DNA of 64,000 nucleotides from Clostridiales bacterium. GTDB lineage: Bacteria; Bacillota; Clostridia; DUOD01. The stretch spans positions 1 through 64,000 of the forward strand of contig DUOD01000024.1 in NCBI GenBank assembly GCA_012838995.1, in the 5' to 3' direction. Each line of letters opens with the position of its first letter. Position 1 is the first letter of the stretch. Made by a program: the position numbers and the translations under genes. The notes beneath the pieces were generated by a model. That model made no database searches. It was not told the DNA's origin and was given only the letters and a program-made list of their open reading frames with translations. Below, piece by piece: positions 35,685 to 45,076 of this stretch.

Positions 35685-36029
35685 TTGCAACTGTTATTAA
35701 TAGTGTTAAACAAAACTGAAAAACTGGATGAACTGTTGGAAGCCTTCCTGGAAAACGGTTTTTCGGGAGCAACCATTATCAGCACTACCGGTATGGTATC
35801 TAAACTGGCAAAGAGTATGGAGGACTATCCGATATTCGGCTCCCTTCGATATATAATCGATTTGGACCGTGAGGAAAACAAAACTATTTTTATGGCTCTT
35901 AAGGATGAGCAGGTGGAGCCTGCAAAAAAGATTGTGCGTGAAATTATCGGCGATTTATCCAAGCCGGACACTGCGGTATTATTAACATTTCCAATACTTA
36001 CCGTAGAAGGGATCGAGCAACAAAAATGA
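35685..36029 (+). CDS. PII-like small regulatory protein next to an antiporter
   Basis: A 114-aa protein starting MQLLLIVLNKTEKLDELLEAF, with a ferredoxin-like pattern: beta-strand, helix, GFSGATIISTTGM, a long loop and TAVLLTFPILTVEG at the end. This resembles PII/CutA-like proteins that bind nucleotides and gate transporters. It overlaps the antiporter start by ATGA, so the two are coupled and it likely regulates the transporter. GGGAGTGA favours TTG at 35685 over the track's TTG at 35670. The family call is by fold pattern only. Confidence 0.65.
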   Translation: MQLLLIVLNKTEKLDELLEAFLENGFSGATIISTTGMVSKLAKSMEDYPIFGSLRYIIDLDREENKTIFMALKDEQVEPAKKIVREIIGDLSKPDTAVLLTFPILTVEGIEQQK

Positions 36030-37195
36030 GCATATTCTTTTACCTGGCCCTGATTTTGTTTTCGGGGTTTATTTTTGGGCGGATTGCAAAATACATAAAA
36101 CTTCCCAATGTAACGGGTTATTTGATTGCAGGATTGCTTATAGGACCCCATATATTTAATTTACTTTCAACGGATATTCTATCACAACTTAATATAATTT
36201 CCGAGATGGCCCTTGCCTTTATAGCGTTTTCAATTGGTTCCGAATTTGGATTGTCTTATTTAAAAAAAGCGGGAATGACCCCGATAGTTATAGCGTTATG
36301 CGAAGCACTGCTGGCGTCTGTCTTGGTGACAGGGGTATTAATGCTCTTTGGCTTTGATACTAAAATATCTTTGCTGTTAGGCGCCATTGCAGCGGCAACA
36401 GCACCGGCTGCCACAATTATGGTGGTAAAACAATATAATGCAAAGGGACCTGTAACCAATACGCTGCTTAGCGTTGTAGCATTGGACGACGCAGTGGCGC
36501 TTATAGCCTTTGGTTTCGCAATGGCAATAGTTAATTCCATGCTGAATCCGGGCCAGAATTCGGCCGTGGCCACCGCTGTTTTACCCGTTGTAGAGATAGT
36601 AGGTTCGGTTGGACTGGGTTTACTTCTTGGTTGGGTTTTTAGCATTCCGCTACGGTTTTTTAAAAAGAATTCAAACAGGTTAATTTTAACCTGCGCATTT
36701 GTATTTTTAGCAAACGCCCTTGCAAACTTTGCCGGCCTGTCTTCTTTATTGTTGTGTATGAGTATGGGAGCGGCTTTAACTAACGTAAGCTCATCGGGAA
36801 GGCAAGTATTTAAAATTGTGGACTATATTACTCCTCCCATATTCCTGATGTTCTTTGTAGTTTCGGGTGCCCAGCTGGATGTTTCCATCCTACCTGAAAT
36901 CGGAGTTATTGGAGTATTATATCTTGTAGTCAGGGTTGTAGGAAAGATCGCCGGTGCTTCGTTGGGGGCCCATCTGGCGAAAGCACCGGAAACGGTGAAA
37001 AAATATATCGGTTTGACCTTACTACCCCAGGCAGGTGTTGCCATAGGTTTATCTTTAGTGGCTTCCAATGCCCTGCCTGAATACGGGCAAACCATTCGTG
37101 CGGTCATCCTATGTGCCACATTGATATATGAACTGGTCGGGCCTGCCATTACCAAGATAGGCCTGAAAAAGGCAGGGGAAATAAAAGAGGACTGA
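36026..37195 (+). CDS. CPA2-type cation:proton antiporter
   Basis: A 389-aa polytopic protein with about 12 membrane segments: LPNVTGYLIAGLLIGP (near residue 26), FSIGSEF, ALDDAVALIAFG (the acidic pair of NapA/Kef-type antiporters, near 152) and LLPQAGVAIGLSLVA near 333. There are no RCK/TrkA-N domains; control may come instead from the PII-like protein encoded just upstream. It exchanges Na+ or K+ for protons. Confidence 0.9.
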   Translation: MSIFFYLALILFSGFIFGRIAKYIKLPNVTGYLIAGLLIGPHIFNLLSTDILSQLNIISEMALAFIAFSIGSEFGLSYLKKAGMTPIVIALCEALLASVLVTGVLMLFGFDTKISLLLGAIAAATAPAATIMVVKQYNAKGPVTNTLLSVVALDDAVALIAFGFAMAIVNSMLNPGQNSAVATAVLPVVEIVGSVGLGLLLGWVFSIPLRFFKKNSNRLILTCAFVFLANALANFAGLSSLLLCMSMGAALTNVSSSGRQVFKIVDYITPPIFLMFFVVSGAQLDVSILPEIGVIGVLYLVVRVVGKIAGASLGAHLAKAPETVKKYIGLTLLPQAGVAIGLSLVASNALPEYGQTIRAVILCATLIYELVGPAITKIGLKKAGEIKED

Positions 37196-37479
37196 TATAA
37201 CCAACCTGTATGCTTAACGGCTGTTTTTGTACTTAAAAAGTTGAAACTTTATATGGCGGCTTTTCTATTATTTATATAATAAATGCCAATACGTTCCTTA
37301 TACTGGCTTTTGGCTGTTTTAGGTCGGTAGTCCCTTATGGTTTGGGAAATGTAATGAAAATTTTGCTTTTATAAAGGAAAACACTGTTTTATGTAGAATA
37401 TACCTAAATAGCAACAAATATATCCCTTTGTTTGGAAATATATCTTGCGTTCATTACCATTAATGCCGGGGGTAATGTT

Positions 37480-38577
37480 ATGAATCTCGACTTGTCCCAG
37501 CATTTATTATGCATAGAAAGGATTTTGGGAAAAGACTGTGCCTTTGTCTGCCTTTCAGATCAGGAACATTGGATTTGCGAGATACTGTCCAAGGATGAAT
37601 ATAAGTGGATAGACATTAAAAAAGCCCTGGCCTTCAAAACAAGCTATCTTAATAATATTACCGTCTTACCGATGAATAATGGCAGAAGTTCAATATTCTA
37701 CGAGAAGGACCACGGTTTTCCTGGCTTTATCTGCTATGCCGTTCCCATTTACGGAAAGGATGACAATGTTTTATACGTATTACTGGCCTTTTGTAAACAA
37801 GATGTTCCGAGGGAGGATATGCTATATCTCATGGAAGCGATTGCCTACTGTATGGGCAGGGAACTTATATACGTAGCCAAGATTAAAGATTTGGATCAAA
37901 GGAATGAATTATTGGAGAAACAAAAGGCAGATTTTGTGGACAACATTTTAATTTTTGTCCATGAGATAAAGAATGCCATTTCTAATTTGAGTGCCTGTAT
38001 ACAGTTGCTTAAGCATGATATGGAAGGGGAAGACATAGAAAAGGTAAACCGTATGCTAAAAAAAGTAGCTGCGATAAATGACATCGTAGGTGAGCTGGTC
38101 AACTGGGGAAAGACCAACAAGCTCAAGCTGACTAAGACGTGCATAAATCAACAGGTGAGAAATATATGCGACTATGTGCAAAACCAGGCCTGGATAAAGG
38201 GTATTACCCTTAAGGTAAACACAGGCGACAAACCCGTATATGCCAATATCGATACCGGTATGATGAACCAGGTTTTTTTGAATATTATAGATAACGCCTT
38301 TGCCGCCATGGAACAAGGGGGCGTGCTGGAGATTACGGTAAAGGGGGATTTTGAACGGAAAACAGTAAGCATTATTTTTAAGGACAACGGGTGCGGAATA
38401 CCGGAAGAAAACATGGAAAAAATTTTTAAACTCTTTTTTACCACCAAATCCGAAGGTTCCGGGCTGGGACTTTCGCTGTGCAAAAACATTGTCTTCGGTC
38501 ATGGGGGTACCATTGAAGTCGACAGTCAGGAGGGCAAAGGTACAACCTTTATCGTTAACCTTCCCATGGTTGTATGA
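37480..38577 (+). CDS. orphan sensor histidine kinase
   Basis: A 365-aa cytosolic kinase with no membrane span. The N-terminal 140 residues may be a GAF-like sensor. A short coil (DLDQRNELLEKQKADF) leads to the H-box VHEIKNAISNL (near 170), then N-box NIIDNAFAAM (near 270), G1 DNGCGIPEE (near 308), F FKLFFTTK and G2 GSGLGLSL. No response regulator is nearby, so it may feed Spo0A or a distant partner. GGGGGT seven bases before ATG 37480 supports that start over the track's TTG. Confidence 0.88.
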   Translation: MNLDLSQHLLCIERILGKDCAFVCLSDQEHWICEILSKDEYKWIDIKKALAFKTSYLNNITVLPMNNGRSSIFYEKDHGFPGFICYAVPIYGKDDNVLYVLLAFCKQDVPREDMLYLMEAIAYCMGRELIYVAKIKDLDQRNELLEKQKADFVDNILIFVHEIKNAISNLSACIQLLKHDMEGEDIEKVNRMLKKVAAINDIVGELVNWGKTNKLKLTKTCINQQVRNICDYVQNQAWIKGITLKVNTGDKPVYANIDTGMMNQVFLNIIDNAFAAMEQGGVLEITVKGDFERKTVSIIFKDNGCGIPEENMEKIFKLFFTTKSEGSGLGLSLCKNIVFGHGGTIEVDSQEGKGTTFIVNLPMVV

Positions 38578-38607
38578 ATATAAAGCAAAATATTATATTA
38601 TACATAT

Positions 38608-38659
38608 AATAACCCTACTATCGAGGTATAACCTATACAAACATCAAGGGTTATTTTTT
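38608..38659 (+). terminator. terminator after the histidine kinase gene
   Basis: AATAACCCT/AGGGTTATT with an inner AGGT/ACCT hairpin, followed by TTTTT. Confidence 0.75.
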
Positions 38660-38686
38660 TATTAAATATGGGGGAAGGTGCAGCTA

Positions 38687-40246
38687 TTGAAAATATATTA
38701 TACCGGACGAAAAACCTTAAGGATAATACTGTTTTCCATTATAGCCATAACAATACTGGCCGTTATTATAAATTTTGTGTTGGTTAGCAGCCGGTTGTCC
38801 CGTCAAGGCTTTGATTATACAGGGTGGGACGAGGAATTGGTCCGTCTTAGCAACAGGCTGCCCCGTTATACAATAGAAGCCAGCTTCCATGAAGAGGAAA
38901 AGCTGGTAAAGGCGGCATGGCAATTGGACTATACCAATAATACAGGCGCCGACTTGGATGAGTTGTATTTTATCCTCCATCCCAATGCCTTTAGCAGTCG
39001 TGAAGATCCTCCCTTTCCGGATGATCAGCTCGACCAGGCCTATCCCGAGGGCTTTTCGGAAGGATATATCCGTATATTAAAGGTGGAAAGCGATCATGGC
39101 ATTTCCCACGAAACAGAAGGAAAGAGAAGGGAGTTTTTAAGAGTAGACCTTAATACCCCCTTAAAGAAGGGGGATAGCATTATAATCAATATGGAGTTTG
39201 AGGTAAAACTACCCCAATGCCTGGGCCGGTTTGGTTATGGACAGCATACGGTAAATATCACCAATTGGTATCCCATACTGGCGGTCTGCGACAGGGATAC
39301 GGGATGGAGTTTGTATCCCTATTACGAAATCGGCGATCCTTTTTATAGCGATGTGGCCAATTATAAAGTCACCATTTGTGCTCCGAAGGATTATGAAATA
39401 GCCTGCACCGGCGTGGCTGACAAAGTTGAAAATCAAGGGGATAACAATATATGGCATGTCGAAGCCCTGGGCGTTAGAGATTTTGCATGGATAATGAGCG
39501 ATGGCTTCATGGTTTCCCAGGAGACAGCGGATGATATCTTGGTTAAGTCTTATTATTTCAGCAGGCCTTCGGGGACCAAAGCCTTGGAATACGGTAGGGA
39601 TGCCATTAAAATTTTCAACCGGTATTTCGGTCGGTATCCCTATCCCCAGTTTTCCATAGTACAGGCGGATTTTTATATCGGCGGAATGGAATATCCCAAC
39701 GTCATTTTAAATGACAAATCCCTGTACAGCACCGGCAGTCGGTTTATGCTGGAGTATGTTACAGTCCACGAAACCGCCCATCAATGGTGGTACGGACTGG
39801 TGGGCAACGATCAGGTTATGGAGGCTTGGTTAGATGAAGGGCTGACGGAGTATTCCACCGTTTTATATTTTGAAGAAAAGTACGGTGAGCAAAGGGGCCG
39901 GGCGGTATATGAAGGCGTGGTGGAGGGGAAATATATGGCCTATAAAAATACCTATGGCGTCCCGGAAGAAGGGCGGGAGGTAATTCTAAAGCCCACCTAC
40001 CGGTTCAAAGGATGGTTGACCTATGATGCCCTGGTGTACGGCAAGGGTGCCATGGTTTTTGACAGCCTTAGACAGCAAATGGGTGATGACACCTTTAAGA
40101 AGGTGCTGGCCCGATATTATGATGAAATGCGTTTTAAGAATGCTACCACCCAGGATTTTATAAATATTTGTAACAAAGTAACTAAAAAAGATTGGACGGA
40201 TTTTTTTGAAGACTGGCTGTTTGATGAAACCCCATCTCATGAATAA
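38687..40246 (+). CDS. M1 family zinc metallopeptidase, membrane-anchored
   Basis: A 519-aa protein. One N-terminal hydrophobic helix (about 12-35) acts as an uncleaved anchor or signal. Next are a beta-sandwich domain and a gluzincin catalytic domain with HETAHQWWYG (near 364-368) and the third zinc ligand in EAWLDEGLTEYS (near 385); GGMEYPN matches the GAMEN substrate motif in degenerate form. It probably trims peptides outside the cell. GGGGGAAGG favours TTG 38687 as start. It lies between two terminator-like regions, so is likely monocistronic. Confidence 0.9.
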   Translation: MKIYYTGRKTLRIILFSIIAITILAVIINFVLVSSRLSRQGFDYTGWDEELVRLSNRLPRYTIEASFHEEEKLVKAAWQLDYTNNTGADLDELYFILHPNAFSSREDPPFPDDQLDQAYPEGFSEGYIRILKVESDHGISHETEGKRREFLRVDLNTPLKKGDSIIINMEFEVKLPQCLGRFGYGQHTVNITNWYPILAVCDRDTGWSLYPYYEIGDPFYSDVANYKVTICAPKDYEIACTGVADKVENQGDNNIWHVEALGVRDFAWIMSDGFMVSQETADDILVKSYYFSRPSGTKALEYGRDAIKIFNRYFGRYPYPQFSIVQADFYIGGMEYPNVILNDKSLYSTGSRFMLEYVTVHETAHQWWYGLVGNDQVMEAWLDEGLTEYSTVLYFEEKYGEQRGRAVYEGVVEGKYMAYKNTYGVPEEGREVILKPTYRFKGWLTYDALVYGKGAMVFDSLRQQMGDDTFKKVLARYYDEMRFKNATTQDFINICNKVTKKDWTDFFEDWLFDETPSHE

Positions 40247-40418
40247 TTTTTTTTACTTTTTGAAAAAATATACTACAAAATTATTAAAAAAAGAAGGAAT
40301 TTAACGGCCGATGTAGAATATATATTTAACAATTTCGTAAAATATTCGTAATATCGGTGTAATAATCTTAAGCAGGCTAAAATACCGGCTTAAGATGGGG
40401 AAGGAGGCGATGGGGTTA

Positions 40419-42161
40419 ATGATACCTTGGCCGCCTAATAAGAAAGAAAGGATGGTATCACCGGTTAAAACTAAGAGGAAGACTCTTAATTTAACCAAGG
40501 TTGAGCAACTTAGTAGAAAAATGGGTATAGATAAGAAATCAAGTAAAAGTCAAAACACTATATCAATGGCCGGGTTGCTGAAAAAAGTGGATAAACTGAA
40601 AAGTGGCGTCGGTCTTGGCCCGCAAAAAGCACTGGCATCATTGAAGAGAGTCAAGGAATTGCAAAGGATAAAGGTTTTAGGGTTTAAAAACCTAAAGCCG
40701 CCGGGACAACCAAAGAAGAACATATTAGAGAGACTTAAGATAAACACAGTTTTTGTTAGGTATGCAGCCATCGGAGCGGGGATAGTAGTGGGGGTGTCGC
40801 TGATAACGGGCGCTGCGTTGTATAATGATGCCCAGCAGGCACCAATCCCTGCCTTTTCGGTAGTACTTGACGGACAAGTTATAGGATATACAAAGGACAT
40901 TAAACCTGTTGACGCATCCGTAAAACAATTCAAGGATGAGCTGGAGCAGGATTATAATATGGATGTATCCTTTAGCCAGTCCATCGAGTACTTAGCCACG
41001 GCGGTGGATGAGAAGCAGTTAACTGACATAAATACCATTAACAAGCAGCTTAAGGCATCAATGGATGTTAAGGTTAGAGGGGTAGCCATAGTAATCGACG
41101 GTAAGGAAACGGTAATAGTAAAGGACAGAGCTACAGCCCACTCGATAATCGAAGGGATAAAGGCACCCTATAAACAGGCTTCCAAAGATACCCAGCTAAA
41201 GGAAATAAAACTTGCGGAAGACGTCCGGTTTAAAGACAAGCTGGTGTCCTATGAAACGGTGACAGACAAAGAGGATGCCTATAAACTCATCGCCGGGGGT
41301 ACCGAGGAACAAAAGACCTATGAAGTCCAGGACGGAGATACCCTCTGGTCCATATCCAAAAAGCATAAGATTACCTTGGATGAGTTAATGGCCGCAAATC
41401 GCGGATTGGATGAAGATGACACCATAAGGCCGGGGGATAAGCTAAATCTTACGGTACCTAAAAACCTAATTAATGTGGTCACAAAGGAAGTAACTTCTTA
41501 CACCGAAAGCATTCCCTTTGAAACCAAGACCCAGGAAGACAGCAGTATGTACACCAATCAAAGCAAGGTCATTACCGATGGGCAGGAAGGCGTTAAGGGA
41601 ATAACCGTTGAAGTAATCAAACAAAACGGTATAGAACAGCAAAGGGTTGTTATTGAGGAAAAGGTACTGAAAGAACCCGTTGACAAGGTGATTGCCAAGG
41701 GTACTAAAAAGCCTCCCGAGACCACCAGAAAGTCGCCCAAGACCACCAAAAGTTCTACCAAGGGCACCAAAAAGACGACAACGGCGGTGGGAACAGGCAA
41801 CTTCTCACTACCTACAAGGGGAACCATTACTTCAAGGTTCGGCATGAGATGGGGAAAACTTCATACCGGGGTTGATATAGGTGCACCCGTCGGAACACCC
41901 ATCCGCGCGTCGGACAGCGGTAGAGTTATTTTTGCCGGATGGAGTGGCGGTTATGGCAAATTGGTTAAAATAGACCACGGCGGCGGGAAGGTAACCTACT
42001 ACGCCCACTGTAGTTCCATAGCCGTTTCCAAAGGCCAGAAAGTTTCAAAGGGTCAAGTTATTGCAAGGGTTGGAAGTACCGGAAATAGTACCGGCCCCCA
42101 TCTACATTTTGAAATCAGGATAAACGGTAAGCCGATAAACCCCCTTAGCAGGGTAAGATAA
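40419..42161 (+). CDS. LysM-G5-M23 envelope peptidase
   Basis: A 580-aa protein: a basic cytosolic N-terminus (about 1-110), one membrane helix (AAIGAGIVVGVSLITGAALY, near 118), an extracellular region, and LysM (YEVQDGDTLWSISKKHK, near 305). A G5 domain follows (VTSYTESIPFETKTQED, near 360-430), then a Lys/Thr/Pro-rich linker and a C-terminal M23 domain with HTGVDIGAP and HLHFEIR zinc motifs. It resembles sporulation or cell-wall M23 endopeptidases of the SpoIIQ/DipM kind. The start is uncertain: AGGAGG precedes ATG 40410 by 2 and ATG 40419 by 11 bases. Confidence 0.9.
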   Translation: MIPWPPNKKERMVSPVKTKRKTLNLTKVEQLSRKMGIDKKSSKSQNTISMAGLLKKVDKLKSGVGLGPQKALASLKRVKELQRIKVLGFKNLKPPGQPKKNILERLKINTVFVRYAAIGAGIVVGVSLITGAALYNDAQQAPIPAFSVVLDGQVIGYTKDIKPVDASVKQFKDELEQDYNMDVSFSQSIEYLATAVDEKQLTDINTINKQLKASMDVKVRGVAIVIDGKETVIVKDRATAHSIIEGIKAPYKQASKDTQLKEIKLAEDVRFKDKLVSYETVTDKEDAYKLIAGGTEEQKTYEVQDGDTLWSISKKHKITLDELMAANRGLDEDDTIRPGDKLNLTVPKNLINVVTKEVTSYTESIPFETKTQEDSSMYTNQSKVITDGQEGVKGITVEVIKQNGIEQQRVVIEEKVLKEPVDKVIAKGTKKPPETTRKSPKTTKSSTKGTKKTTTAVGTGNFSLPTRGTITSRFGMRWGKLHTGVDIGAPVGTPIRASDSGRVIFAGWSGGYGKLVKIDHGGGKVTYYAHCSSIAVSKGQKVSKGQVIARVGSTGNSTGPHLHFEIRINGKPINPLSRVR

Positions 42162-42172
42162 AAAGTGAGTTT

Positions 42173-42222
42173 AAAATAACCCACGGCATGGTTCATCGAA
42201 CCGGGCCGTGGGTTATTTTTGT
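42173..42222 (+). terminator. terminator after the M23 gene
   Basis: AAAATAACCCACGGC/GCCGTGGGTTATTTT, a 15-bp perfect stem capped by an inner GGTTC/GAACC hairpin, then TTG. Confidence 0.88.
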
Positions 42223-42313
42223 TGATGAATTTATAAACTTTTGCAGGAATTATATATTTTGTATAGAAGCATATAATTAAAGCATGATTATACGCAGACA
42301 TAAGGGTGATGGG

Positions 42314-43783
42314 ATGCGAGACTTTATAGGTGATACGGATATACGTTTATATTTGGGCGATATAACCGGTCTTCAAGCAGGGGCCATAGTCAATGCCGCC
42401 AATACCAAGCTGTATATGGGCTCGGGGGTGGCCGGTGCCATAAAGAAAAAAGGCGGGGATTGTGTAGAACGGGAGGCCACGGCCCAAGGACCCATCCAGG
42501 TAGGAGATACAGTGGTTACCGGTGGCGGCAAATTGCCCGTCAAGTATGTTATTCATGCCGCGGTCATGGATTTAGACTTAAAAACAAGCGGTGATATTAT
42601 TGCCCGGGCGACTTTCAATTCCCTGGACCGGGCGGATCGTCTGGGAGTGGATACCGTGGCATTGCCCGCCCTGGGCACCGGTGTCGGCGGGTATCCCATG
42701 GAGGACTGTGCCCAAATTATGATTAAACAAATAAAAAAATATATGCTGGAACATAATAACTCCCTAAGGGAGATAATACTGGTACTGAATAACAGCAATG
42801 CCTTTTATAAGTTCAAAAAGGTACTTTATGATGTAGAAGACGAAATCGCCCGGGACAGGGCCCGGGGCTGTCTGGTGGGCGGGGCGGTAGGAGATGCCTT
42901 AGGAATGCCGGCCGAGGCCCTGACACCCACACAGATCAAGGAATACTACGGTAATATTGACGGATATGTAAACCCAAAGGACGGACTGGCCTGTTCCCGG
43001 CTGAGGGCAGGACAGTATACCGACGATACGCAAATGACCATAGCGGTAGCCGAGTCCATCGTCGAAAGGTGTTCCTTTAATTCCAGAGACGTGGCTAACA
43101 AACTTATGGAATGGGGCACGTCCGACGATGTAAGGTGTGCCGGAAGGGCAACCATGGAAGCCGTGGGCAATCTAAAGAAGGGAATTGAGTGGACCAGGAG
43201 CGGCGTATCTTCGGCCGGTAACGGTTGTGTTGTAAGGATATCCCCCATCGGTATAATTAATATGGGCTATGGCTCCACAAAGCTGCATAATGAGGCCAGG
43301 GCTTGCTGCATTATAACCCATACCCACCAAATAGCCGTTGCTGCGTCCATTGCCCTAGCAAGCGGTATTTCCTATCTGGTATATAAAGGCCATCATTTAT
43401 TAAGCGGTCAGCACTTTATTGATATTATATGCGAACAGATACAGGAAATATGCACCGAGCTTACAAGTGTTTTAAAATCCATACCCCCTCTGTTGGATAG
43501 GGAGCCCAAAGAAGCTTTTGAAGTTTTGGGTACCGGCGGCTATGTTTTGGAAACCCTGCCGGCGGCGATATTTTGTTTCTTGAAATATCCAAGGGATTTT
43601 GAAAAAACGGTGGTTTGTGCTGCCAACGCCGGAAACGACACCGATTCCCTTGCGGCTATTGCAGGCAATCTCAGCGGGGCTTATAATGGATATGGCAATA
43701 TACCCAATAAGTTTTTGAAAACCTTGGAGGGCAGGAATTATATTCTAGAGCTTGCCGATAATTTGTTTAGCATTAGGAGATAG
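42314..43783 (+). CDS. macro domain - ADP-ribosylglycohydrolase fusion
   Basis: A 489-aa two-domain protein. Residues about 5-175 form a macro domain: LYLGDITGLQAGAIVNAAN, MGSGVAGAI and LPALGTGVGGYP, the ADP-ribose-binding loops. Residues about 185-485 form an ARH/DraG-type hydrolase: RGCLVGGAVGDALG, the metal-binding GQYTDDTQM (near 234) and NAGNDTDSLAAIAG (near 442), both intact. Each half can act on ADP-ribose adducts: macro domains bind or cleave them, and ARH removes ADP-ribose from side chains. A single-chain reader-eraser is the natural inference. AGGGTGA favours ATG 42314; ATG 42284 would be almost leaderless behind TATAAT (42272). No ADP-ribosyltransferase gene is in the window. Confidence 0.92.
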   Translation: MRDFIGDTDIRLYLGDITGLQAGAIVNAANTKLYMGSGVAGAIKKKGGDCVEREATAQGPIQVGDTVVTGGGKLPVKYVIHAAVMDLDLKTSGDIIARATFNSLDRADRLGVDTVALPALGTGVGGYPMEDCAQIMIKQIKKYMLEHNNSLREIILVLNNSNAFYKFKKVLYDVEDEIARDRARGCLVGGAVGDALGMPAEALTPTQIKEYYGNIDGYVNPKDGLACSRLRAGQYTDDTQMTIAVAESIVERCSFNSRDVANKLMEWGTSDDVRCAGRATMEAVGNLKKGIEWTRSGVSSAGNGCVVRISPIGIINMGYGSTKLHNEARACCIITHTHQIAVAASIALASGISYLVYKGHHLLSGQHFIDIICEQIQEICTELTSVLKSIPPLLDREPKEAFEVLGTGGYVLETLPAAIFCFLKYPRDFEKTVVCAANAGNDTDSLAAIAGNLSGAYNGYGNIPNKFLKTLEGRNYILELADNLFSIRR

Positions 43784-43794
43784 GGGTGTATAGT

Positions 43795-44013
43795 ATGGCA
43801 TTAATTGATTTTAAATGCACAAAGTGTGGGTATAAATTTTTTGAATTGGTAAATTTTAAGGATAGGGACAAGGTTAAATGTCCCCAGTGTAAAAGCGGAG
43901 GTGTGCAACAAATATACGAAGGTCGATGTTACTTTGGCAGCCCCAAAAAAGAAATTGGTCCGGCCTGTGAAGGCTGTGACAGGGCCCGCGTGTGCAATGA
44001 CATGTGCCAATAA
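43795..44013 (+). CDS. FmdB-like zinc-ribbon protein
   Basis: A 72-aa protein: FKCTKCGYKFFELV with a second knuckle VKCPQCKSGGVQQIY, the FmdB-type zinc ribbon. A C-terminal extension carries four more cysteines (PACEGCDRARVCNDMC) and may hold a second metal. It starts 11 bases after the macro-ARH stop, with AGGGG eight bases before ATG 43795, so the two are almost certainly one transcript. Function is unknown. Confidence 0.82.
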   Translation: MALIDFKCTKCGYKFFELVNFKDRDKVKCPQCKSGGVQQIYEGRCYFGSPKKEIGPACEGCDRARVCNDMCQ

Positions 44014-44025
44014 TTACCGATGAAG

Positions 44026-44053
44026 TTGACATAATTACGTTATATAATATACT
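44026..44053 (+). promoter_or_regulatory. promoter of the peptidase-MA gene
   Basis: Perfect TTGACA, 16 bases, TATACT, about 35 bases before the start. Confidence 0.65.
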
Positions 44054-44087
44054 TGTATCCCTTAGGTAATGAGAGAAGGATGCAAGT

Positions 44088-44936
44088 ATGAATAAAAAAA
44101 TAAAAATAGTGTTTGTTATTTCTGCTGCGCTGTTTTTCTTGGTTATGGTACTGCCTGTACAGCAGGCGTTATATAACGTATCTTATCCGGTATACAGAAA
44201 CTTTCAACAGTCCAGGATAGTGTCTAATATATCCGGATATCTGTCCAGGGAAACAGAAAATTTTACAATAAGGTATACCCTGGGCGATGGTGATATAGTG
44301 GATATGGTGGAAGAGGCCGCACAGCAACATTTTATTGAAATATGCAGATTTTTCGATTATGTGCCCCACAGCAAAATAGAGATAATAGTATATCCAAGCG
44401 AAAGGGAAATGTATGCCAATCTTAGAATGCCCCCGGAGCAGAGGGCCATTGGTGCCTACCACGGCGGTACGGTGAACATCATATCGCCCAAGCTATGGAT
44501 AGACGGCGGTTATGACGATATTAGGAAAGTTTTTCTGGCCCAGGGCCCGGTGGTGCATGAGATTACCCATTACATTGTGGATGATATGGCAAAGGGCAAC
44601 TTTCCCGTATGGTTTACAGAGGGGATATCGCTGTACATGGACTACAGTCTGTTAGGCTTTGAATGGGCTCCGGGTTTGGAGCATATTAGCGAACCGATAC
44701 CCATGGACGAGTTGATCATGTATTTTGATAGGCAGGACGAGGTGCTGGCATACAGACAGTCTTTTTTGATAGTTAAGGGCATAGTGGAGAATTACGGAAG
44801 GGTGCGGTTGTTGGACATATTAAAGGAATTGGGAAGTGGCGCCGATTTTAAAAGCGCCATAAGGGACATTTTGGGTATGGAAGTTTATATGCTCAATGAT
44901 GCGGTACGGACGCCCGACGGTGGGGCGGAGAACTGA
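44088..44936 (+). CDS. secreted or anchored gluzincin-like peptidase (peptidase MA family)
   Basis: A 282-aa protein with an N-terminal hydrophobic helix (IVFVISAALFFLVMVLPVQQA) and an extracellular zinc-peptidase core: VVHEITHYIVDD (HExxH near residue 164) with the downstream glutamate in VWFTEGISLYMD (near 183). It resembles peptidase-MA-like gluzincins. The substrate is unknown; an envelope role is likely from the topology. GAGAGAAGGA precedes the ATG. Confidence 0.82.
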   Translation: MNKKIKIVFVISAALFFLVMVLPVQQALYNVSYPVYRNFQQSRIVSNISGYLSRETENFTIRYTLGDGDIVDMVEEAAQQHFIEICRFFDYVPHSKIEIIVYPSEREMYANLRMPPEQRAIGAYHGGTVNIISPKLWIDGGYDDIRKVFLAQGPVVHEITHYIVDDMAKGNFPVWFTEGISLYMDYSLLGFEWAPGLEHISEPIPMDELIMYFDRQDEVLAYRQSFLIVKGIVENYGRVRLLDILKELGSGADFKSAIRDILGMEVYMLNDAVRTPDGGAEN

Positions 44937-45076
44937 AGATAAGTTTATTTTAATGCAATATTTTTTCAATAATGCTATAATAAAAGATAGATTTTTTTGT
45001 GAACAAGCAGGTATTATAGCCGTGAGTGCTGGGGGGAGGTGAATGTCCTGATTATTGGGAATGGTCAGGATATACA

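Noticed and set aside
44049-44088. ATACTTGTATCC pairing with GGATGCAAGTAT over the peptidase-MA start codon, suggesting SD sequestration
   Set aside because: The left arm overlaps the predicted -10 (TATACT), so most of it would not be in the transcript.
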